From the NCBI RefSeq assembly GCF_002099425.1, contig NW_018344068.1, positions 4,512,001 through 4,576,000 of the forward strand: DNA of 64,000 bases, read 5' to 3'. How positions within the stretch are numbered: position 1 is the stretch's first letter; every line of letters starts with the position of its first letter. The stretch is from Phascolarctos cinereus (lineage: Eukaryota > Chordata > Mammalia > Diprotodontia > Phascolarctidae). This document shows positions 55,275-64,000 of this stretch, in pieces. The notes beneath the pieces were generated by a model. It worked only from the letters and a program-made list of their open reading frames with translations, was not told the origin of the DNA and did not search any database. The position numbers and the translations under genes are program-made.

Positions 55275-55410
55275 TGTGAGCCTCATTTTTTTATCTGTAA
55301 AATAAATGGGAATTAGATTGGTATAAGGAGTAAGAGCTCCATGATCTTCTAGCTCTAACATCTTATATTCTGAGGTGCTGTCTAGCTCTTAGATTCTGTG
55401 TTCTATGAGT
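55275..55410 (+). mobile_element. THER-type SINE 3' half
   Basis: Sense 'tctgtaaaataaatgggaat', 'ctccatgatcttctagctct' and 'gattctgtgttctatgag'. Confidence 0.65.
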
Positions 55411-55689
55411 CTATGGATTTTTAACATTTTTTTTTACATCTTTTCATTGATGAAGACTTATAGAGACTATATTTTGATACATAGTGCTTAATCATGCTAT
55501 TTTATACTGTCTGAGAGTCTTCACTAAGTATCTAAGTCTTGACTCATTGGTCATATTAGCTGTTCCTCAAGGACAGAGACTGTCCTTTCTCTTTCTCCAT
55601 TTTCTCCCCAATATAAGTGAACCCTGAGAGTCTTGGAAAATTTGATCAGGGCAGCCCCAAATTGATGAAGTCATCAATTTTCAAGGCAT
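55411..55689. other. Unassigned; possible L2/L3 bit at 55560-55610
   Basis: Contains 'ctcaaggacagagactgtcc', resembling a LINE terminus motif. The rest is unrecognised. Confidence 0.35.
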
Positions 55690-55760
55690 AATCATTGTTG
55701 TTGTTGTTGTCTTTATTATTGTTAGTAGTAGCAGTAGCAGTAGAAGTAGTAGCAGATATC
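55690..55760. repeat. (TTG)n(AGT)n simple repeat
   Basis: Trinucleotide runs 'ttgttgttgttg' and 'agtagtagcagtagcagtag'. Confidence 0.9.
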
Positions 55761-56085
55761 ATTTATATAGTGCTTCCTACAGGCCAGGTACCGTGCTAAA
55801 GTGCTTTACACTTATCATCTCCTTTGATCCTTACAACAACCCTGGGAGATAGGGGCTATTATCATCCCCACCATCCTCTAGCCCCTTGCTAAACAATTCC
55901 AATGAAGGTGGACACAATTATCTCCCAAGGTAACCTTTTCTTTCTTCTTTTGGACTAATTGATAGGAAGTGTTTTCCTGATTTTTATACATGAACCCTAA
56001 ATCTACTTTCTTACAATTTCCACCCACTGCTCTTACTTTGACACTCTTGAGCCAAGCAGAACAAACCTATTGCCTCAACTGGCTT
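55761..56085 (-). mobile_element. MIR and L3 fragments, antisense
   Basis: 55761-55875 is MIR ('cctttgatccttacaacaac'). 55905-56085 is L3 3' UTR ('ggaagtgttttcctgatttt', 'tttccacccactgctcttac', 'agccaagcagaacaaaccta'). Confidence 0.7.
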
Positions 56086-56104
56086 TGCCACATTGTACCT
56101 ATAT

Positions 56105-56395
56105 TACCTAATTACACCTATATTGGGTAAATAGCTTGCCCTCTTCAGGCCTCAGTTTCCTCCTCTTGTAAAATGAAGAGATTAGACCAGATGATTTTTT
56201 TTTTAGGCAATTGGGGTTAAGTGACTTGCCCAGGGTCACATAGCTAGTAAGTGTCAAGTGTTTGGTCTGAGGCTGGATTTGAACTCAGGTCTGACTTCAG
56301 GGCCAGTGCTCTATCCATTGTGCCACTTAGCTGCCCTTAGACTAGATGATTTTTAAAGTCCATTCAAGTTCTCAGACATGCTAGGAAGTGTTTAT
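56105..56395 (+). mobile_element. CORE-SINE split by WSINE1
   Basis: Sense 'cctcagtttcctcctcttgt' and 'gattagaccagatgatt' continue after the insertion as 'actagatgatttttaaagtc'. Confidence 0.75.
56200..56336 (-). mobile_element. WSINE1-like SINE
   Basis: Antisense copy with an 18-bp duplication and one mismatch (ttagaccagatgattttt 56182-56199, ttagactagatgattttt 56337-56354). Confidence 0.93.
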
Positions 56396-56399
56396 TGAA

Positions 56400-57384
56400 T
56401 GAAAATTTTGGCTCAACTCAGTCAACAAGAAAAAGGTCAAATTCAACTTTATTGTCCAGAGAACAAGCCTCAGGCTGAAAGAGCCTCTTAGGATGTGATT
56501 TTTATCAACTCTAGTCCCTCTCTGCAATCACTTTGAGGACTTTGCTTGCTGTAAAAATGGAAGATGAGATTAATTAGATACTGAGAGTTTTGGCATGCTC
56601 TCTAACTGCTCTTGCCCCATGGGTATCCTTCCCATTGTCTCTTTTTCTTTATGATTTGAGACAGCCAAGTATCCCCTACCCTCCTCCACCAGGTAGGCAG
56701 CCCCCAAAATGGAAGCTGACATAGCTGTTATTAGGACCAGGTGTGTATGGTGCTGAAGGGATGACTCTGAACTCATTGCCATCTGCTCTAAAGCCTTAGT
56801 GTTTCATTCCAAACAGGTGGGAAGAAGGAACCTGCTCTCCAACATCATGTCAGCATTATGTCTGGTGCTCTGGCTTGTTGCAGGGACACATCACTGGTTG
56901 CAAGTTCAGCCTGTGACTAAACTGGGACACAGCTTGCCTTTTCCCTTTTCCCAGGGGCCTGGCCTTGATCAACCCTCAATCGTAGCCTTTCCTCCCTGTA
57001 GGCCCCCTTTAGTTTTAGGGTCTTTATCTGCCCTGTGTTCCATCCCTTAGCTGGGCTGAGAAAATAGCTAGCTCATCTGAGTATGATATTACCTTCACTT
57101 TCTAGATAAATAAATGGGCCCCGAGAGGTTGACAATTGCTGTCTTCCATTGCTGTCTTCTAGAGATAATGACCTGGTTTTGTTGTCTAAACCCTTGAAAA
57201 CTCTGACGTTGGGAATTTCAGAGTCGGGAACTTTATGGAGGAAGAGGCCAAACCCAGAATAAACCCCTGGGGGCAACACTCAGAGACAGAGTTAGAACAT
57301 TGTAGTTCCCCTAAAGTCCTGATTATAACAGGTTCCTATTCTGTGTATGTCTGTGCATACACAGATATAGAACCAGAGATAAAA
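56400..57384. other. Unassigned, single-copy-looking
   Basis: Nearly 1 kb without repeats. The plus-strand open stretch 56799-57050 has a hydrophobic segment (SALCLVLWLVAG) but no domain, and nothing supports it as a gene. Confidence 0.4.
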
Positions 57385-57975
57385 TAATAATCTTTTATTT
57401 CATACATCACTTTACATCTGTTACCTTATTTAAGCGATACAACCCTGTGAAATTGAGGGGGAGGAGCCAGGAATGATTATCCCCTTTTAACAGAGGAAGA
57501 AACTAGACAAGGAGCTAGCCCAAGGCTGTCCAGTAAGTGAACAGCAGAGCCTGATTTGAATGCATGTCTCCCGATGCCCAATGTGGTACTTGCCGATTGT
57601 CTGTGTTTGTAAGACCGTATTCATTGTGTCCTGGTCAAAGTCAGGACTCAGGGAATGGAAAGGAAGCAGTTTTTGAAGGTTCAACAATGTAGTAGGTGCA
57701 ACAAAGGGCACAGACACATCTTTTACTTTCCCACAATGCCTTTGTTTGAAGTGCCTCCCTATGCCAGGCATGTCCTCCCTACCCTCCTTTGCATATTGGA
57801 CTCTTAGCAATAGACTTTTAAAGTGAGAAGGTACTTTAGAGATCATCTAGTTCAGCCCCCTCATTTTACAGAGGAAGAAACTGAGGTCCAGAAGTGGAGT
57901 GATTTGCCCAAAGCAAATTAGTGGTAGACCTGGGATAAGAACTCAAGTTTTCTGTATCTCAGGTTCAATAGTCAT
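57385..57975 (-). mobile_element. Two antisense CORE-SINEs
   Basis: 57385-57585 (MIR: 'catcactttacatctgttac', 'gctagcccaaggctgtccag') and 57805-57975 (THER: 'gagatcatctagttcagccc', 'acagaggaagaaactgaggt'). About 220 bp of unassigned DNA lies between. Confidence 0.78.
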
Positions 57976-58104
57976 CCCATCTCACTTTCTGTTATCATTT
58001 CAAGGCATGGGATAGGGAATTATGGGAGTGTGTGTGTGGAGAAACTTCTATCAATGTAGTACCACAACTTCTCTACAACTTAAGAGTCTTAAAGAGTTGT
58101 CTGG

Positions 58105-58500
58105 AGCAGAGGTTGTCCGACTTGCAGTCTGAAAACTCTCTCATGCCAGATTAAAAAGTAATTGGGAGATGTTTGAAAAAATTAAAAAAACCCATATAAT
58201 ATAACATTAATAATGTTAATTTGTGGTTTTCTAAGTCACCATGCAAAGAAGAGATCCCTTTCTTTTTTTTCTTTTTTGAATATTATTTTTCCAATTACAT
58301 GTAAAGACAATTTTTAACATTAATTTACAAAAAAAACCCCTGAAAAACTAAGCTCTGAATTTTCTTCCTTCCTCCCCTTCTCCTTTCCTAAAAAGGAAAG
58401 AATTTTTAGATAGGTTATATATGTACAATTACATAAAACATATTTCCATATTAGTGATGGTGAAAGAGGGATCCCTTTCTAGCTGAGTCTGACACCACTG
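58105..58500. repeat. Unnamed interspersed repeat split by L1
   Basis: 'gccagattaaaaagtaattg', 'aataatgttaatttgtggtt' and 'ttctaagtcaccatgc' run to 58248 and continue after the L1 as 'gagtctgacaccactg'. It is a pattern I know from marsupial and other mammalian genomes but cannot name. Confidence 0.55.
58264..58465 (-). mobile_element. L1 3' UTR insertion
   Basis: About 200 bp of antisense L1 3' end. Target duplication around gatccctttct (58253-58263 and 58470-58480). Confidence 0.88.
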
Positions 58501-58502
58501 GT

Positions 58503-58613
58503 CTCAAAGGTTAAGTGATTTGCCAAGGGTACACATCTAATATGTGTGAAAGGATTTGAACCAAGATCTTCCTAGTTCAAGGCTAGCTCTCTATCAGTTA
58601 TACCTTGCTGCTC
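58503..58613 (-). mobile_element. MIR SINE
   Basis: Antisense 'gttaagtgatttgccaaggg' and 'ggatttgaaccaagatcttc'. Confidence 0.75.
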
Positions 58614-58689
58614 TCTTTTTAAAGCTCAACTCAAATGCTCTCTTTCTTCTTGACCCCCTCAACTAGGGTGACAGCTGTGTGAGTGGGGA

Positions 58690-59105
58690 GGAAGGGAGAG
58701 ATGTGGAGACAGTATTGTTATGACCTAGTAATTGACTAGATATTAAGATTAGAGGTAAGTAAGAGTAAAGAGTTAAGGGTGATGCTAAGTTTGTGAAGAT
58801 GGGTGATTGGAGAAAAAGTGGTGTGCTCCCAGAAATAGAAAAACCAATAGGAAGAGTGAGTTAAGAGGTAAAGGTGAAGGGCTCTGTTAAATTTGACACG
58901 TGCTATAGAGCATTTAGGGAGAGATGTCTAGTGAGTACTTAGAAATATAGATGGTGCTCCAAAGAGAGATGAGGGCTGAATTTATGGATCTGGGAGCCAT
59001 CTTTATAGAGATGATAGTTGAACCCATGGAAGCTTGTGAAATCATTGAAACCTAGTGCAAAGAGAGAAGAGGGTCAAATCTGTACGATTTCATCTAGAGG
59101 CAGTG
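58690..59105 (-). mobile_element. L2/L3-type LINE with RT-end remnant
   Basis: On the minus strand, codons near 59025-58990 give HGFNYHLYKDGSQIH, the degraded counterpart of HGFNYHLYADD at 41580. The following 3' UTR blocks match those at 27430 and 40395. Confidence 0.78.
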
Positions 59106-59222
59106 AGTTACAGCTAGAAAGAGAGCTGGATTTGCAATGCTGGCAATACAAAGACAAAAAAAATATAGCATTCCTTCCAAAGATCTTACATTCTATCAGA
59201 GGAGCAGTACCATGTACATGAG

Positions 59223-59228
<6 letters not shown>

Positions 59229-59270
<42 letters not shown>

Positions 59271-59338
59271 TATACATATATATGTGTGTGTATATATATA
59301 TATATATATACATATATATGTGTATATATATATATATA
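59229..59338. repeat. (TA)n microsatellite
   Basis: TA/TG dinucleotide tract; its continuation (60340-60380, TA then CA) lies beyond the L1. Confidence 0.95.
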
Positions 59339-59340
59339 AA

Positions 59341-60339
59341 ACCACATCACACCTATCAGATTGGCCAACATGACAAAACAGGAAAATGATAAATGTTGGA
59401 GAAGATGTGGGAAAATTGGAACACTAATACATTGTTGGTGGAGTTGTGAAATGATACAACCATTTTGGAGAACAATTTGGAATTATGCCCAGAGGGCTAC
59501 AAAAATGTGCATACCCTTTGATCCAGCAATAGCACTTCTAGGGCTATATCCCAAAGAGATCAAACAAGTGGGAAAAGGACCCACATGTACAAAAATATTC
59601 ATAGTAGCTCTTTTTGTGGTGGCAAAGAATTGGAAATTGAGAGGATGCCCATCAATTGGGGAATGGCTGAAGTTGTGGTATTTGAATGTAATGGAATACT
59701 ATTGTGCTGTAAGAAATGATGAACAGGCTGACTTCAGAAAAACATGGAAAGACTTCTATGGTCTGATGCTGAGTGAAGTGAGCAGAACCAAGAGGACTTT
59801 GTACACAATAACAGCCACGTTATGCAATGACTAACATTGTTAAACTGAACCCTTTCAGCATTACAAAGATCTAAGACATCTCCAGGGGTCTGGGGGTGGA
59901 AAATGCTGTCCACATCCAAAGAAAGAACTATGGAAGTCGAATGGCTATGAGTTACTTTTAGCTTCTGTTGAGTTTTGTTTCATCTTTCTGATGGTTCCTC
60001 CTATTGGTTTTAATTTTTACTTACAACTTCACTAATGTGAAAATATGTTTCATGGGTATGTAAATGTAAAGCCTATATCAGATTGTGTGCCGTCTTGGGG
60101 AGGGTGGGGGAGGGGAGGAAGGGGGAGAAAAATTTTCAACTCAAAAGCATATGGAAGTGATTGTTGATAAATCAAAATAAATTAATAAAAAAATTTTAAA
60201 AAGGGGCTTAGATTCTTAAAATCTAGCCACTGCTGAGATTTTTCACAATCTAGCCAATAGCCCACAGATGCTCAGATTCCTTAAGAATCTGGCTAATACA
60301 ACGAATCTTCAATAAACCTTGTTTTTGACTAAAAAAAAA
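59341..60339 (+). mobile_element. 5'-truncated L1 with probable 3' transduction
   Basis: 59341-59834 is open for 157 codons of ORF2 C-terminus (KIGTLIHCWWSCEMIQPFW, VMEYYCAVRNDEQADFRKTW), then the L1 3' UTR and the L1's own A-rich end near 60202. Unlike other copies, 128 bp of non-L1 sequence follows, ending with AATAAA (60311-60316) and nine A residues (60331-60339). TA-rich flanks (tgtatatata) fit a target duplication inside the microsatellite. Confidence 0.8.
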
Positions 60340-60540
60340 TGTATATATACATACACATACACACACACACATATAGTATAAATATAGAATAAACACAAGG
60401 TAGTTTTAGATGGGAGAGAAGTAGCAACTGAGATGATCAGGAACTGGGTGTTAATATCTTTGGGGTAGGGGTGAGGAGGAAATCTGTAGCCAGAACACCT
60501 GGTATATTCTAGATAGGCTGCTCTTGGCAAGATCTAACTG

Positions 60541-60662
60541 TAGTGGAAAGAGCATTGGCTCTGGAGTTGGAGAATTTGAATCTAAATACCAACTTCTGAT
60601 GTTTACTATTTTCCTTAGACAAGTCACCTCCCTGGGTCTTAGGTTTCTTGTTGTGAAATGAG
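60541..60662 (+). mobile_element. MIR SINE
   Basis: Sense 'gtggaaagagcattggctct' and 'gacaagtcacctccctgggt'. Confidence 0.78.
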
Positions 60663-60830
60663 AAAGGGGGAAGAAAGAGAGAGAGAAAGGGGGGGGGAGA
60701 GGGGAAGAGAAAGAGAGGGGGGGAGAAAGAGAGAGAGAGAGGTGAGAGGATTGGGAGAGGAGAAAAGAAGAGAGGTGGGGAGAGAAGAGAGGAGAGGAGA
60801 AAAGAAGATAGGAAAAGAGGGGAGGGGAGA
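60663..60830. repeat. Purine-rich (GA/GGGA)n tract
   Basis: About 170 bp almost free of pyrimidines on the plus strand; open frames over it are artefacts. Confidence 0.95.
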
Positions 60831-60968
60831 CCTCACATAGACATAACCCAGTGTCATTGCTGGTATCAGTTATCTTGCCTGTCTTTTATAGCATTTCTTC
60901 TCTGCTTGAGGGCCCTCCTTCTTATGCTGACAGTTCATGACCATAGGCAAGATAGTTTATTTCTCTGA

Positions 60969-61240
60969 GCCTCAGTTTCCTCATCTGACAAATGGTGATA
61001 GTAAACAAGCATTTATTAAGTGTTCGTTTTGTGCTAAGCACTGTGGTGGCCTCAGTTTCTTTATCTGCCACATGACCAATCAACAAAGCACTTATTAAAC
61101 TCTTCCAGGCTCTGTGCTAACCTGAGTTTCCTAATCTGTCAAAATGGGGATAATAAATTACTGAACAAGTATTTGTGAAACATTTACTATGTTCCAGGGA
61201 CTGTGCCGAGCATACAAAGAAAGGCAAAAATACCATCTTT
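60969..61240. repeat. Alternating SINE-end / L3-end array
   Basis: Three repeats of 'cctcagtttcctcatctg'-like SINE sequence (60969, 61049, 61120), each followed by an antisense L3 terminus (60999-61048, 61082-61119, 61156-61240). Periods are 80 and 71 bp. Confidence 0.7.
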
Positions 61241-61345
61241 TCTCTTAAAAAGCTCCCATTTGGATGGAGGAGACAATATTCATAAAAAAAATGTGTATAC
61301 AAAACATATACAAGATAAAAGGAAGGTAATTAAAGAGCTAAGACC
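61145..61345 (-). mobile_element. L3 terminus
   Basis: Antisense 'gtgaaacatttactatgttc', 'aagaaaggcaaaa' and 'atggaggagacaatattcat'; the last, longest unit of the array. Confidence 0.8.
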
Positions 61346-61504
61346 TTAGTTATATGCATAAATGAGAAATAACGCCTAGATAGTCCAAGTGATACACTGA
61401 GATACCCCCCATACACCTCTCCCCAAAAATCAAAGGAAGACCTCCTGTGCACTGGACTGATTTCCTATGGATAACTTGTGAGAAAATGTAGATGGAAATT
61501 GCAG

Positions 61505-61600
61505 AGGGTAAGATAATAATTGCATTACCTCCCTCACAGAGCTGTTGTGAGGAAAGTCCTCAGTGTAACTGTAAAATGCTACAGATGTATGAGCTGCTAT
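61505..61600 (+). mobile_element. MIR/THER 3' end
   Basis: Sense 'cctccctcacagagctgttg' and 'agatgtatgagctgctatta'. Confidence 0.7.
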
Positions 61601-61854
61601 TATTTCTGTAATTATGCTAATACCTTGTCACCAGCTGGCTTGCAAGTGGGAGTATCCAGCACAGTGGCTCTCAGACATGTCTGGGTGGGAGTTCGAGTCA
61701 AAGACATTTTTCAAACATGAAGGGGACCCAGAGGATTGCACCCATCTTTCAGGGGGAACCCTAAATAATTTGGGAGGTGACTTGTCCAAGGTATTTTAGA
61801 TGTTATGGCAGGTTCTCGGAGCAATCAGTGTTGCACTGTTGAAAATGAAGCTAT
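61601..61854. other. No recognised feature
   Basis: Short single-copy-looking interval. Confidence 0.4.
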
Positions 61855-62310
61855 AATGTGCTGGTGAGAGCCCTGAATTTGTAGTCAGTATACCTGGATT
61901 CAAATTCTGATTTGATTTCTTATTACTTCTGTGGCTTTGGACAAATCACTTCTTTTTTATGGGCTTCCATTTCTTCAATGGTAGGGCAGCTAGGTGGTAC
62001 AGTGGATAGAATGCCAGGCCTGGAGTCAGGAAGACCCAAGTTCAAATCTGGCCTCAGATACTTACTAGCTGTGTGACCATGAGCAAGTCACTTAACCCTG
62101 TTGACCTCAGTTTCCTTATCTGTAAAATGAGCTGGAGAAGAAAATGGCAAGCCATTCCAGTATCTTTGCCAAGAAAACCCCAAATGGGGTCATGAAGAGT
62201 TGGACACAATGAAAAACAACTGAACAGCAAACAACATTTCAATTCAGTAGAGACATAAGAGGATTGGATTATATCATCTCCAAGGCCCTTTCTTGATCCA
62301 AGTCCTAGTA
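61855..62310 (+). mobile_element. CORE-SINE split by MAR1
   Basis: Left half 61855-61983 ('cctggattcaaattctgatt'). Right half from 62238 ('ggattggattatatcatctc', 'ccaaggccctttcttgatcc'). Confidence 0.75.
61984..62235 (+). mobile_element. MAR1-like SINE
   Basis: Complete sense copy: 'gggcagctaggtggtacagt', 'caggcctggagtcaggaaga', 'aaaatgagctggagaagaaa', 'gtcatgaagagttggacaca' and a CAA-rich tail. Confidence 0.95.
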
Positions 62311-62585
62311 TATAATCTCATCATCTGAATGTCCTTATTATGTCCTCAGTTCCTACCAAGATGACACTTCTTTTCTTCCATTTTCACAGCTACACATGCC
62401 AGTGTTAAGGAACCCTTTGGGGAAGGAGAGACTAACAGAGAATTATTATCTCTTGGCTACCTTTCCACCAATCCTTATACCAGTAAAACACATAGAGAAA
62501 TAGACTCATGTTAGGGAAAATTCACAGCAGGGCCAGGGAATATAGCTGCTGACCTCCATTCTGTGAATAACCACAATCAGATGAT
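62311..62585. other. No recognised feature
   Basis: Single-copy-looking interval. Confidence 0.4.
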
Positions 62586-62815
62586 CAGAGGATCATAGAA
62601 CAGAACCAGAAAGTTTCTTCACCTGGCCCAGTCTCTTCATTTTGAAGATAAATAAACTGACGACCAAAGAGGTAATATGATTGAGCCTAGGTTACACATA
62701 CAATGAGGGGTCAACCTAAAATTTGAACCTAGGTTTAGGACTAGCTAGCCATGAGGTCCTTTCCAATTCTCAAAAATCTGTGATTTGTTGATTCCCCTAA
62801 CTCCAAATCCAGCGG
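62586..62815 (-). mobile_element. THER/MIR SINE, interrupted
   Basis: Antisense 'aggatcatagaacagaacca' and 'aataaactgacgaccaaaga', with a short sense LINE-tail-like piece ('catgaggtcctttccaattc') near 62752-62785 before the final 'aactccaaatccagcg'. Confidence 0.65.
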
Positions 62816-63194
62816 TGTCTTCACTCTCCAACAGCCATAAGCTTTCAACTAATTTGATTATCCTCACTCAACAGGCAATAGTCCCCTTCCTGTTACATAA
62901 TACTCTAGTTAATGTCACCTCCACAAAGGTGCTAGTTTAGAATTACTTTGATTGTGTTTTAGAATGGTTCTTGCGTCAGCATGAAGAGGTTATCAGGGAG
63001 AAAAAAGGACAGCTTGATCCTCATACCTCAGGGTTATCAATTAAAATACTTCTACTTTCTAATTACAAATGAGTATGGACCCATCATTAGTATCTTTAAC
63101 TATAGGTCCTTATTGTTCCTACTGGGAGCTGTCCATGCCTTCCATGCATCTGTGACCATTGATCCCTCCGAATTCCCTAGCAATTTGTATTCTG
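62816..63194. other. No recognised feature
   Basis: AT-rich single-copy-looking interval. Confidence 0.4.
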
Positions 63195-63345
63195 AATGTT
63201 CACTTATTTTTTCTCCATTTCTCATCTTCCCTCCTATACTTTGAGCTCTGTGAGAGCAGGGTCCTGGCCTTACTCAATTTGTATCCCTGGCACCCTACAC
63301 TGGTCCATATATATATACCATTGGTTTCACAAATGTTTGGAGAAT
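63195..63345 (+). mobile_element. L2/L3 LINE terminus
   Basis: Sense 'ctttgagctctgtgagagca' and 'actcaatttgtatccctggc'. Confidence 0.75.
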
Positions 63346-63704
63346 TGGATGGAATTCAAGTAAAAATTTATTTTCATGGATTGTGGAAAGAGCTGGAGTT
63401 TGTGGAGTTTGGCAGAGTGGAAAGGAAGTGGCTATTTTTAAATTCATTTTCACCCTCTTGACTTTTTCTGGTTGGTGCCATATTGCATTTTTTAGTGACT
63501 GCAAGTTCTCTTAATTAAATTCTGCCTGCAGCTCCCAAGAGAGGAACTTGACAAGCCTGAAGAGTTCAGCTCTTTGGGTTAGTAAGATTGCTTGCTAAGG
63601 AAGGCCCTACTCAACCCCAGGGCATCTGCCCTGTGCATAGGGCTGAGCACCGGGACAGAGAGGAAAACAGACTCTGCATAGAAACACTGCCTTCTCTTCT
63701 ACCT
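63346..63704. other. No recognised feature
   Basis: Single-copy-looking; the open stretch at 63588-63773 has no motif. Confidence 0.4.
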
Positions 63705-64000
63705 AAAGGTTTTCGTGAGCCCTGCCCCTCATACCCAACTCTTAGTGCCCTCCTTCCCTCCCTAATTACTTAGTATTTATCTATCTTGTATTTGTTTTTA
63801 ATTTACTCTCTTCATATTTATTCTATAGCTATGTGTGTATATGTACATATTAGAATAAATAACAATAATGTACTTTTCATCTACCCTGTTGAAATGTAAA
63901 CTTCCCCAAATTAGAAATCATTCCATTCTTCGCATTTGTATTCTCAGTGCCTAACATAGATCCTGGCACATAGTGGGCATTTAACAAATGCTTGGTAGCC
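63705..64000 (+). mobile_element. L3 LINE 3' end, runs off the window
   Basis: Sense 'agtgccctccttccctccct', 'tagtatttatctatcttgta' and the terminus 'ctggcacatagtgggcattt'. A different 3' UTR variant from the copy at 19325. Confidence 0.82.

Larger units (their letters stand above)
59135..60470 (-). mobile_element. L3 3' UTR split by microsatellite and L1
   Basis: Left part 59135-59228 ('aaagatcttacattctatca'). Right part 60388-60470 ('agaataaacacaaggtagtt', 'gatgatcaggaactgggtgt'). Between them lie a TA/CA repeat and the L1 at 59341. Confidence 0.7.

Noticed and set aside
56799-57050. Possible small secreted protein with hydrophobic segment
   Set aside because: No domain, no upstream promoter or splice support, ordinary composition; open frames of this length are expected by chance.
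60658-60857. Arg/Glu-rich and Ser/Leu/Pro-rich open frames
   Set aside because: Products of the purine-rich simple repeat.
1-64000. CRISPR array, bacterial operon or riboswitch
   Set aside because: Composition and repeats are those of a mammalian genome; no regularly spaced identical short repeats with unique spacers.

Overview
The window looks like intergenic or intronic DNA from a marsupial. I find no host protein-coding exon, tRNA gene, CpG-island promoter or CRISPR array. The marsupial call rests on the repeats: WSINE1-like and MAR1-like tRNA-headed SINEs, many MIR/THER-type CORE-SINEs, very abundant L2/L3 (CR1-superfamily) LINEs, marsupial-type L1s, and two half-L1 (HAL1) elements. The WSINE1-like head (ACTTGACACTTACTAGC just before the TGTGACC block) suggests an Australian rather than an American lineage, but I cannot prove this from sequence alone. 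Family names come from memory of consensus sequences, not from a database search.

Layout. 1-13.6 kb: an internally deleted L1 (183-2650), CORE-SINEs, L3 fragments, two MAR1s and microsatellites, separated by unassigned single-copy-looking DNA. 13.6-18.6 kb: a layered nest in which an L2/L3 copy holds an LTR-like insertion, which holds a HAL1 (14608-17509); further along, the same LINE holds a full-length 7SL RNA retropseudogene (18150-18461, minus). 18.6-24.4 kb: two hAT-like non-autonomous elements, one split by an L1, SINEs, and two copies of a module I do not recognise. 24.4-28.8 kb: a long L3 copy with readable reverse-transcriptase motifs, broken by a solo-LTR-like element and L3 tails, then an antisense L2/L3 body. 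28.8-33.5 kb: unassigned AT-rich DNA, a (TTCC)n tract, and an L3 split by a 0.6-kb hAT-type transposon. 33.6-36.6 kb: a second HAL1, minus strand. 36.8-44.3 kb: LINE 3' ends, two short L1s with exact target duplications, an antisense LINE reverse-transcriptase fragment, and unassigned DNA.

44.3-54.0 kb is the most interesting part. A fossil retroviral element on the minus strand has the layout of a retroviral RNA rather than a provirus: R-U5 at one end, U3-R plus poly(A) at the other, and a short matching target sequence outside each end. This suggests it was copied in by L1 machinery. A full-length L1 (45973-52530, minus) later inserted into it, with 16-bp target duplications, a two-monomer 5' UTR, and recognisable but broken ORF1 and ORF2. 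54.0-64.0 kb: further L1, L2/L3 and SINE insertions, a 5'-truncated L1 carrying a probable 3' transduction (59341-60339), and an alternating SINE-end/L3-end array (60969-61240).

No genes act together here. The region is a record of successive retrotransposition, with L1 as the likely source of the machinery that moved L1, HAL1, 7SL, SINE and probably the retroviral RNA copy.
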